From contig NZ_JAEUAX010000002.1 of assembly GCF_019511645.1 (NCBI RefSeq), positions 186,001 through 250,000 of the forward strand: a DNA stretch of 64,000 nucleotides. The letters run 5' to 3'. Position 1 is the first letter of the stretch. The number at the start of each line of letters is the position of its first letter. Shown here one piece after another: positions 24,707 through 31,592 of this stretch. Source of the stretch: Microbacterium ureisolvens (GTDB lineage Bacteria > Actinomycetota > Actinomycetes > Actinomycetales > Microbacteriaceae). The notes beneath the pieces are model-generated. The model worked only from the letters and a program-made list of their open reading frames with translations, searched no databases and was not told the DNA's origin. Made by a program: the position numbers and the translations under genes.

Positions 24707-26062
24707 TCACTTGACGGTGAAGCCCTGCTCCTCCGCGTAGGCCACGACAGCCTCCTGGAGGGCGTCGGCAGCTTCGGAACCCGTGGCGGATCCGTCGTTG
24801 ATGTTCTGGATCTGCTCCGTGAGGGTCTGGTAGTAGAACTGCCCGAGCGGCGTGTAGGTCATGCCCTTGTAGGCGTTTGCCGCCGGGACGTAGACCTCTT
24901 TGTTGGCCTGCTGGCCGCTGAAGAAGGGCACCTCGTAGTCCTGGAACTCAGGCGAGTCGAGCACGTTCACGTTGAGCGGGAAGATGATCTGGTTCTGCCA
25001 GCCCTCGTCGAGCGACGCCTGGTCTGCGTAGACCCCGAAGGCCACCTTCGCCGCCAGCTCAGGGTCGTCCGCCTGGCTGCTGACCGAGAACGCCGAGCCG
25101 CCCCAGTTGATCGCGATCGGGTTGGCCGGATCCCACTGGGGCAACGGCGCAGCCGCCCACACGCCCGCGTCCGCACCCTCGCCGACGCCCGCACCCTGGA
25201 GATAGCCGGGTGCCCAGGCCGCCGAGAGATACGTGGCGTAGTCGCCGCCGATGACGCCGGCGATGTACTCAGGGGTGAACTGGTCCTCGGTGCCCACCAG
25301 GTCCTTCTGGACCAGGCCCGCCCAGTAGTCGAGGACTTCCTTGATCTCCGGGCTGTTGAGGTTGATGCCGATCTCGCCCTCATTGGCGGGGTCGTACTCG
25401 AACGGCTCTGCACCGTTCTGATACATGTACGCCGTCACCGCTGCGGGCTGGTTGGCAGCGAAGCTCGCGAAGACCGGGCCTCCGGCATCCTTGACCGTCT
25501 GCGCGGTCGCCTCGAACTCCTCCCACGTCGTCGGCGGCGTGATGCCGTACTGCTCGAAGATGTCGGTGCGGTAGATCATGCCCATCGGGCCGCCGTCGAT
25601 CGGCGCACCGTAGATGCCGTCGCCCACCGAGACGTCCTTCCAGGCGCCCTCTCCGAAGTTGTCCTTGACGTCCTCGTAGCCGAGGTCCGACAGGTCGATG
25701 ATCGCGTCCTGCGCCTGGAACACCGCGATGCGGTCGGCCTCGACCATCATGACGTCCGGGGCGCCGCTGCCGCCCGAGATCGCCGTCTGGAACTTGTCGT
25801 AGGCGTCGCCACCGGCGCCCACGTTCGTCCAGCAGACCTGGACGTCGTCGTTCTCCTCATTGAAGTTGTCGACGACCGCCTCGGAGTTGGGGTACCACGC
25901 CCACAGCGTGACGACAGGTGCGTCGGGGTTCTTGATCTCGTTGGAGCAGTTGGATGCGTCTCCACCGCCTCCGTCGCCGTCACCACCGCCGGCGGTGCAG
26001 GCGGCGAGGGCACCGGCCACTGCGAGCATCGTGATCGCAGCAAGGACAGGCTTCGTCTTCAC
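24707..26062 (-). CDS. Sugar ABC transporter substrate-binding lipoprotein
   Basis: A 451-residue extracellular solute-binding protein of the MalE-like class (family 1). The GTG start at 26062 has AAAGGA six bases upstream. It is followed by a lipoprotein signal peptide ending in LAACTAGGG, with Cys22 as the lipidated residue, then a Gly/Asp-rich tether. The mature part begins VVTLWAWYPNSEAVVDNFN and contains the usual family segments (DVMMVEADRIAVFQ, PPTTWEEFEATAQ). It is the first gene of the operon, behind two LacI-type operators. The sugar bound is inferred to be an oligosaccharide. Confidence 0.92.
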   Translation of the reverse strand: MKTKPVLAAITMLAVAGALAACTAGGGDGDGGGGDASNCSNEIKNPDAPVVTLWAWYPNSEAVVDNFNEENDDVQVCWTNVGAGGDAYDKFQTAISGGSGAPDVMMVEADRIAVFQAQDAIIDLSDLGYEDVKDNFGEGAWKDVSVGDGIYGAPIDGGPMGMIYRTDIFEQYGITPPTTWEEFEATAQTVKDAGGPVFASFAANQPAAVTAYMYQNGAEPFEYDPANEGEIGINLNSPEIKEVLDYWAGLVQKDLVGTEDQFTPEYIAGVIGGDYATYLSAAWAPGYLQGAGVGEGADAGVWAAAPLPQWDPANPIAINWGGSAFSVSSQADDPELAAKVAFGVYADQASLDEGWQNQIIFPLNVNVLDSPEFQDYEVPFFSGQQANKEVYVPAANAYKGMTYTPLGQFYYQTLTEQIQNINDGSATGSEAADALQEAVVAYAEEQGFTVK

Positions 26063-26156
26063 TGGAGTTCCTTTCGGTTTTGCGGGACTTCTTCGTCGGT
26101 GCGCGACCGTTGCGGTGCTCCGGGTCACTCGGGAGCAACTCGTTCCTCCGCGTGGT

Positions 26157-26182
26157 CTACAACGTTGTAGAGCAACGTTGTA
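26157..26182 (-). promoter_or_regulatory. Tandem CAACGTTG operators upstream of the transporter operon
   Basis: CTACAACGTTGTAG (26157-26170) is a perfect 14-base palindrome. A second copy of the CAACGTTG core lies at 26173-26180, 13 bases away. On the minus strand TTGACA at 26214-26209 with GACAGT at 26191-26186 (17-base spacing) is a possible promoter, putting both operators just downstream of the -10. The same core occurs at 30439-30446. A LacI-family protein with a central-CG site is the expected binder. Confidence 0.75.
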
Positions 26183-26258
26183 CACACTGTCGCATCGGCA
26201 TCCTGCCGTGTCAAGGGAGTTGAGGAATTTTCTTGAGTGCGCGCGAAACTTCCGCCGG

Positions 26259-27212
26259 TCAGTAGTCGACCGGAGCAGGTCCCAGATCGCGCAGCAGCGC
26301 CGCGAGCGCGGCGTACGCCTCGTCCCGGTACGCGGCGAGCTCTGGCGCTCGCTCCGCCGGAGTCGCGAGGAAGCCGCGACCGGATTTCACGCCCTTCTCC
26401 CCCCGCTCGACTCGCTCGCGAAGGATCGTCGGCGCGGCGAAGCGGTCGGGGTACGCCTCATGAAGCGACCCGTAGCAGAAGTCGTACACATCGAGGCCGG
26501 CGATATCGGCTATGGCGAAAGGCCCGAAGAACGGGAGCCGGAACCCGAAGGTGGTCCGCGCGATCAGATCGACGGCCTCCGGCGTCGCCACGCCCTCCTC
26601 GACGAGTCGCGCCGCCTCGGTGAACAGCGCGTACTGCAGGCGGTTCAGCACGAACCCCGTGACGTCGGTGATGGGCACGCCCACCTTGCCGCACTCGCCC
26701 AGCAGCTCGACGACCCTGTCCACCGCGCTCGGGTCTGTCCCCGCGTGCGGGATGACCTCGACGCCGGGGATGAAGGTGGCGGGATTGCTGAAGTGCACGC
26801 CGAGGAATCGCGTCGGGTCCTCGACGGCCTGCGCGAGCGTGCCGATGGCGATCGTGGAGGTGTTGCTCCCGACGAGCGTGTCGGCGCGGCAGCTCCCGCT
26901 GATGCGGTGCAGCGTCTCGTGCTTGAGTTCGAGGATCTCGGGCACCGCCTCCTCGACGAAGTCGACGTCGGCCACGGCCTCCTCGATCGACGAGGACGCC
27001 GAGACGTGCTCCGCCACCCGGTCGGCGGCGTCCGGGGGGAAGATCCCGCGCCCGCCGTAGTCGGCCGCCTCACGGATGAGACGCTCTCGGCTGGAGTGGG
27101 CGAGCTCAGCGCTGGCATCGGCCAGGACGACGTCCCTGCCTGCGAGGGCCAGCACCTGGGCGATCCCGCCGCCCATGTAGCCGGAGCCGACCACGGCCAC
27201 CTTCGAGATCAT
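26259..27212 (-). CDS. 3-hydroxyacyl-CoA dehydrogenase-family protein in a sugar operon
   Basis: A 317-residue NAD-dependent dehydrogenase with an N-terminal Rossmann fold (GSGYMGGGIAQVLA) and the helical C-terminal domain of the 3-hydroxybutyryl-CoA/L-gulonate dehydrogenase family. The catalytic residues are all visible: Ser in GSNTST, His in GVHFSNP, Glu in PGVEVIP and Asn in GFVLNRL. Its RpiB and dihydroxyacetone-kinase neighbours and the ABC importer suggest a sugar or sugar-acid substrate, as in L-gulonate 3-dehydrogenase, and not a fatty acyl-CoA. The start overlaps the RpiB-like stop; ATG at 27212 is preferred to 27215 because AAGGAGG lies too close to the latter. Confidence 0.8.
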   Translation of the reverse strand: MISKVAVVGSGYMGGGIAQVLALAGRDVVLADASAELAHSSRERLIREAADYGGRGIFPPDAADRVAEHVSASSSIEEAVADVDFVEEAVPEILELKHETLHRISGSCRADTLVGSNTSTIAIGTLAQAVEDPTRFLGVHFSNPATFIPGVEVIPHAGTDPSAVDRVVELLGECGKVGVPITDVTGFVLNRLQYALFTEAARLVEEGVATPEAVDLIARTTFGFRLPFFGPFAIADIAGLDVYDFCYGSLHEAYPDRFAAPTILRERVERGEKGVKSGRGFLATPAERAPELAAYRDEAYAALAALLRDLGPAPVDY

Positions 27213-27670
27213 CATGCCTCCTTGTCGTATTCGTCGATCAGCCGGACTTTCGCCGCGGATGCCGACCCGGGATCGAACCGGTGCTCCAGCCACTCGTCGA
27301 CGAGCTTCTTCGCGAGCTCCAGGCCGATGACCCGCGCACCCAGGGTGAGGACCTGTGCGTTGTTGCTCTTGACCGAGCGCTCCACCGAGTAGCTGTCGTG
27401 GGCCGTCACGGCCCGGATTCCGCGCACTTTGTTCGCGGTGATGGCGACCCCCAGCCCGGTGCCGCAGATGAGCAGCGCGCGATCGGCGTCACCTCGCGCG
27501 ACGATCGACGCCGCTTTCACCGCCACCCGCGGGTACGGCGTCGCCTCGGCGCTCGCCACCCCGACATCCACGACGCTGTCCACTCGAGGGTCGCCGGCGA
27601 GCAGCTCTCGCAGCACCTCCTTGTAGGCGAAGCCGGCGTCATCGGCGCCGACCACGATCCTCCAGCCCAT
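27212..27670 (-). CDS. RpiB/LacAB-family sugar-phosphate isomerase
   Basis: A 152-residue isomerase of the ribose-5-phosphate isomerase B fold. The active-site Cys is in LLICGTGLGVAITANKVRG, and the C-terminal NNAQVLTLGARVIG matches the family. The N-terminal motif reads GADDAGF, with Asp11 where RpiB usually has His (DHAGF). This change is seen in some family members that act on four-carbon sugar phosphates. Together with the neighbouring DhaK-DhaL kinase this suggests D-erythrulose 4-phosphate/D-erythrose 4-phosphate interconversion (EryI/DerI role). That is an inference from family precedent in Mycobacterium and Brucella, not proof. Confidence 0.82.
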   Translation of the reverse strand: MGWRIVVGADDAGFAYKEVLRELLAGDPRVDSVVDVGVASAEATPYPRVAVKAASIVARGDADRALLICGTGLGVAITANKVRGIRAVTAHDSYSVERSVKSNNAQVLTLGARVIGLELAKKLVDEWLEHRFDPGSASAAKVRLIDEYDKEA

Positions 27671-27673
27671 TGA

Positions 27674-29419
27674 TCACTCCGATCCCTTGAAGTCCGCGAC
27701 CCACCCGGCGAGGGCGGCCGCGATGATTGAGAACGACACGGCACCGGGGTCGGGATGCCCGATGCTTCGCTCGGCCAGCGGACGCGCACGGCCCCGGCGC
27801 GGACTCATGGCGGAAGTCGCCTCGGCGCCCGCGCGGGCGGCGGTCGCCGCCGCGGCGAGCGCATCCGCGATGCCGCTCCCCGCGTGCACCCGCTCCGTGA
27901 GCGTCTCGTCGAAGGGGGCCATCGCATCGAGCATGGTCTTGTCGCCCGGCTCCGCCCCGCCGAGCGCCGCCACTCTGGCGTGCGCCGCCGCGACCGCCGT
28001 CGCGACATCGGCCGCGGTGAAGTCTTCGGGCGACCCGAGGGAGAGCCCGACCTCCGCGAGCGCGGCGCCCCAGAGGGCCCCGGACGTGCCCCCGGCGGTC
28101 TCGGACCACGCGTCTCCGGCGCGCTGCAGCAGCTCCCTCACGCCGATGGCCGCGTCGGCGGACTCCGCCGCCTCGACCGCAGCGGTGAGGCCTCGCGTCA
28201 TGCCTATGCCGTGATCCCCGTCTCCGGCGATCGCGTCGAGTTCGCCCAGACGGTCCGCTTCCGCCGCGATCGCGTCCCGCGCGCCGACCAGCATGCGCCG
28301 CGCGATCTCGGCCGCCCTACGGGAGGCGGGTGTCGCCGGCGGCGCCGGGGCCGCCCCGGCGGGCGCGGGTTCGGCGGCGGCGGATCCGCGGGGGGCCGTC
28401 GGTCTCACGGTCGGCGCCTCCGCGGACACGCGTCCCTTCCGCAAGGCCGGCGCGGAGGCCGGGGCCCGCCACAGCTCCTCGAGTTCGTCGTCGAGCCAGA
28501 GCAGGGTGAGCGAGACACCCGCCATGTCGAGGCTGGTGACGAATTCTCCGCACAGCGGTTCCACGACCTCCACGCCTTGCGCCTCGAGGTGATCCACGAC
28601 GTACCCGAAGAGCACGAACAGCTCCTCGTACTTGACCGACCCGAGTCCGTTGACGATCACCGCGGCGCGGCGGCCGTCATGGGGCCGCTCCTCGAGAAGA
28701 GGCGCGGCCAGGGTGACGGCCAGCTCGGCCGCCGGCTGCAGGGGCACATCCCGGACGCCGGGCTCCCCGTGGATGCCGAGGCCGATCGACATCTGCCCCG
28801 CGGGAACCTCGAACAGAGCGTGGTCCGCACCGGGGAGCGTGCAGCCGGCGAACGCGACGCCGTGGCTGCGGGTGCGGCTGTTGGCGCGGGCGGCGAGACG
28901 TTCCACCTCGTCGAGCGGATCCCCGCGCTCTGCTGCGGCACCGGCGATATGGAAGACGCAGACGATGCCGGCGATCCCGCGCCGTTCGTCGGCCGCCTCC
29001 ACCGGGGCGCTCGCGACATCGTCGGTGATGAGCACGGTGCGCGCGTCGATCCCTTCGTCGCGCAGCCGCCGCTCGGCCTCGCCGAAGTGGATCACGTCCC
29101 CGGCGTACCGGCCGTAGGTGAACAGGATGCCGCCGCCCGCGTCGGCGGCATGCGCCACGCGCAATGCCTGAGCTGTCGACGGCGAGGTGAAGATGTTGCC
29201 GCACACCGCGCCCGCGGCCAGGCCCGACCCCACGTAGCCGGCGAAGGCGGGGTAGTGCCCGGATCCGCCGCCGATGAGCACCGCCACCTTCCCGGGCTCG
29301 AGCGGGTTCGCACGCACGACGCCTCCGTCGACCAGCGAGATCTCGTCTTCATGAGCGCGCGCGAAGCCTCGGAGCGCGTCTGGGACGAACGCGTCGGCGT
29401 CGCCCAGGACGCGGGTCAT
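27674..29419 (-). CDS. Fused DhaK-DhaL kinase (dihydroxyacetone/erythrulose-type)
   Basis: A 581-residue ATP-dependent kinase. The N-terminal DhaK domain (~1-335) has GGGSGHYPAFAGYVG, Asp108 in YAGDVIHF and His217 in GLGIHGEPG, the residue that binds the ketose covalently. An Ala/Pro linker (~345-370) joins it to the DhaL domain (~375-581), with AGDGDHGIGMTRG as the nucleotide/Mg site. Single-chain DhaK-DhaL enzymes phosphorylate dihydroxyacetone, and relatives act on D- or L-erythrulose (DerK/LerK). Its start overlaps the TIM-barrel gene stop (ATGA). The RpiB-like partner three bases downstream favours a four-carbon ketose over dihydroxyacetone. Confidence 0.87.
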   Translation of the reverse strand: MTRVLGDADAFVPDALRGFARAHEDEISLVDGGVVRANPLEPGKVAVLIGGGSGHYPAFAGYVGSGLAAGAVCGNIFTSPSTAQALRVAHAADAGGGILFTYGRYAGDVIHFGEAERRLRDEGIDARTVLITDDVASAPVEAADERRGIAGIVCVFHIAGAAAERGDPLDEVERLAARANSRTRSHGVAFAGCTLPGADHALFEVPAGQMSIGLGIHGEPGVRDVPLQPAAELAVTLAAPLLEERPHDGRRAAVIVNGLGSVKYEELFVLFGYVVDHLEAQGVEVVEPLCGEFVTSLDMAGVSLTLLWLDDELEELWRAPASAPALRKGRVSAEAPTVRPTAPRGSAAAEPAPAGAAPAPPATPASRRAAEIARRMLVGARDAIAAEADRLGELDAIAGDGDHGIGMTRGLTAAVEAAESADAAIGVRELLQRAGDAWSETAGGTSGALWGAALAEVGLSLGSPEDFTAADVATAVAAAHARVAALGGAEPGDKTMLDAMAPFDETLTERVHAGSGIADALAAAATAARAGAEATSAMSPRRGRARPLAERSIGHPDPGAVSFSIIAAALAGWVADFKGSE

Positions 29420-30393
29420 CGCGACACCGCCGACGCGCCGGTCTGACGCACTCTGCTGACGCCTGCCGCGTACTCCCGTCGGGGCAGCACGCGGTCGCGC
29501 AGGTAGTCGCGGTTGGTGGCGCTCACGCTCAGTCCGTCTCCGCCGTAGTGCTCGACGCAGATGATGCCCTGGAAGCCGTTGCGCAGGGCGATCTTCACCG
29601 CTTCGCGATAGTTGATGACGCCCAGTTCGAGCGACGTCGGGACGGTCGAGTACAGACCGGCGGCGGCATCCTCGTCGCGGGAGTAGTTCTTCACGTGCCA
29701 GAAGTTGGCGTACGGCATGGTCGCCTCCGCGATCGCCCGCCAGTCCTCGACCGGCTCGTGAAGGCGGATGAGGTTGCCGATGTCGGGGTTGAGGCCGACG
29801 GCGTCCAGGCCGATGTCCTCGACGAGGCGCACGGAGGACTCCGCGCTGCCCAGGAACGTGTGCTCGTACATCTCGAGCGAGAGCAGCAGCCCCGCCTCGT
29901 CCGCATGCCGGCCGAGCTCACGCAGCCGTCCGACGGCGAGCGCCCATGCGTCATCGTCTCCGAAGGGGTCCCGGTGCCCGTCGGCCGTCCAGAACCACAG
30001 CTGCTCGCGCTGGGCGGGAGTGAGCGCGCGATGAAGCCCCACCGAGACGACCGGGATGCCCAGCTCCGCAGCGAAGTCGATCGTGCGGTGCGCGTAGGCG
30101 AGGTGCTCCTGACCGTGCTGCTCGTCGATGACGCTGCGGCGGATCGCCGAGAGGGAGACTGCGGTCAATCCGGTTGCAGCGAGGCACTCCCGCAGGGCCG
30201 CGACGTGGTTGCGGTCGAGGTCGCCGTACCGCGTCCAGGAGTCCGTGAGATCGACATCGGAGAACCCCGCGTCGCTCACTTCCGAGAGATCCGACAGCCA
30301 GCGCTCTGCAGATGACTCCGGCCCGTCGACGGGGTGGGCATCGCCGAGCGGAAGCAGCGCCGCCGCGATCGGCCAGTCGTTCGAACTCAGCAT
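29416..30393 (-). CDS. Sugar-phosphate isomerase/epimerase-like TIM-barrel protein
   Basis: A 325-residue xylose-isomerase-like (AP endonuclease 2) barrel. All four metal ligands are visible: Glu in LSLEMYEH, Asp in GLNPDIGN, His in FWHVKNYS and Glu in ICVEHYGG. Members include epimerases, hydroxypyruvate isomerases and the 3-oxo-isoapionate decarboxylase of apiose catabolism, which makes L-erythrulose. It is the first gene of the operon, next to a fused DhaK-type kinase and an RpiB-like isomerase, so its product is likely the kinase's four-carbon ketose. Which reaction it performs cannot be decided from the sequence. Expression is probably controlled from the operator at 30437. Confidence 0.8.
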   Translation of the reverse strand: MLSSNDWPIAAALLPLGDAHPVDGPESSAERWLSDLSEVSDAGFSDVDLTDSWTRYGDLDRNHVAALRECLAATGLTAVSLSAIRRSVIDEQHGQEHLAYAHRTIDFAAELGIPVVSVGLHRALTPAQREQLWFWTADGHRDPFGDDDAWALAVGRLRELGRHADEAGLLLSLEMYEHTFLGSAESSVRLVEDIGLDAVGLNPDIGNLIRLHEPVEDWRAIAEATMPYANFWHVKNYSRDEDAAAGLYSTVPTSLELGVINYREAVKIALRNGFQGIICVEHYGGDGLSVSATNRDYLRDRVLPRREYAAGVSRVRQTGASAVSR

Positions 30394-30436
30394 TGTCTCG
30401 TCCTCGATGACGTCATACCCGCAAGGTACACTAGTT

Positions 30437-30448
30437 TACAACGTTGCA
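30437..30448. promoter_or_regulatory. CAACGTTG operator in the divergent promoter region
   Basis: TACAACGTTGCA matches the operator pair at 26157-26182 in 11 of 12 positions. It lies between the TIM-barrel gene (minus, start 30393) and the LacI gene (plus, start 30549). On the minus strand TTGTAA, partly within the site, and TATGAC 18 bases further could be the promoter of the C4 sugar operon, so binding would block it. Confidence 0.7.
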
Positions 30449-30548
30449 TTTCTTCGTGGCACGAATGGTCGGCGAACGGGCGGACGGCCGCGGGTCCGGC
30501 CCGGCGGGCAGTAGAGTACAGGGGTTCGAACGGCAGGCGGGAGCATCG

Positions 30549-31586
30549 ATGGGACCGACGATGCATGACGTCGCACGGGTGGCCGGCGTCTCTATCAAGA
30601 CCGTGTCCAACGTGATCAACGACTACCCCCACGTGCGCCCGGGAACACGCGATCGCGTCAATGAGGCGATCGAGCAGCTCGACTATCGCCCGAATCTGTC
30701 GGCGCGCGGGCTCCGCTCCGGACGCACCGGCGTGATCGGCCTCGCCGTCCCGTCACTGCGCGAGAACTACTTCGCCGAGCTCGCCGACTCCGTGATCCGC
30801 GCCGCCGAGAAGCGCGGGCTCGGCGTCATGGTCGAGCAGACCAGCGGTCAGCGCGAGGGAGAGCTGCTCGCGGTGTCGACGAGCCGTCCCCGCTTCCTCG
30901 ACGGCCTCCTCTTCAGCCCGGTGAGCCTCGGACAGGAGGATGCCGCGGCCCTCGCTGTCGAGGGGCCGCTCGTCCTGCTGGGCGAGCGCATCTTCGGCGG
31001 GCCGACCGACCACGTCACGATGCACAACACCTCTTCGGCGGAGGCCGCGGTGGAGCATCTGCTCGAGATCGGCCGCCGCCGGATCGCCTTGATCGGCGCA
31101 GACCTTCACGGGGGCGTCGAGGCCAGCTCGGCGAACCTGCGGCTCAAGGGGTATCTGCGCGCGCTGGAGCGCGCCGGCATCGAGCTGGACCCCGCCCTCG
31201 TGCGTCCGACCGAGATGTCTCGATGGAACCGCGCCGGAGGCGCCGCGGCAGCGCATCTGCTGGTCCGCGAGGGCGTGGAGTTCGACGCCGTGTTCGCGCT
31301 GAGCGACACCCTCGGACTCGGCGTGCTGCGCGCGCTGGACGAAGAGGGGCTGCGCGTGCCGGACGACGTCGCGATGATCGGGTTCGACAACATCGACGAG
31401 AGCAAGTGGTCGGTGCCCTCCATGACGACGGTCGACCCCGGCCGCGACGAGATCGCCGCGATCGCGGTCGACCGGCTCATCGAGCGCATCAACGAGAAGG
31501 GCGAGCGGCGGCCGCCCGAGACCTTCAAGCCCGATTTCCGCATCGTGCGTCGCGAGTCGACCGGCTTCGTCAGCACGGACGAATAG
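30549..31586 (+). CDS. LacI-family repressor of the C4 sugar operon
   Basis: A 345-residue LacI/GalR protein. Its helix-turn-helix is MHDVARVAGVSIKTVSNVIN, with hinge residues RPNLSARGLRSGRTG. The effector domain contains VFALSDTLGLGVLRAL and DVAMIGFDNIDESKWSVPS. ATG at 30549 is preferred because GGGAG lies seven bases upstream and the helix-turn-helix starts at once; the open frame further upstream crosses the operator. Being divergent from the TIM-barrel/kinase operon with the CAACGTTG site between them, it is the best candidate for the protein that binds this operator, including the copies before the ABC transporter. Confidence 0.87.
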   Translation: MGPTMHDVARVAGVSIKTVSNVINDYPHVRPGTRDRVNEAIEQLDYRPNLSARGLRSGRTGVIGLAVPSLRENYFAELADSVIRAAEKRGLGVMVEQTSGQREGELLAVSTSRPRFLDGLLFSPVSLGQEDAAALAVEGPLVLLGERIFGGPTDHVTMHNTSSAEAAVEHLLEIGRRRIALIGADLHGGVEASSANLRLKGYLRALERAGIELDPALVRPTEMSRWNRAGGAAAAHLLVREGVEFDAVFALSDTLGLGVLRALDEEGLRVPDDVAMIGFDNIDESKWSVPSMTTVDPGRDEIAAIAVDRLIERINEKGERRPPETFKPDFRIVRRESTGFVSTDE

Positions 31587-31592
31587 TGCTCG

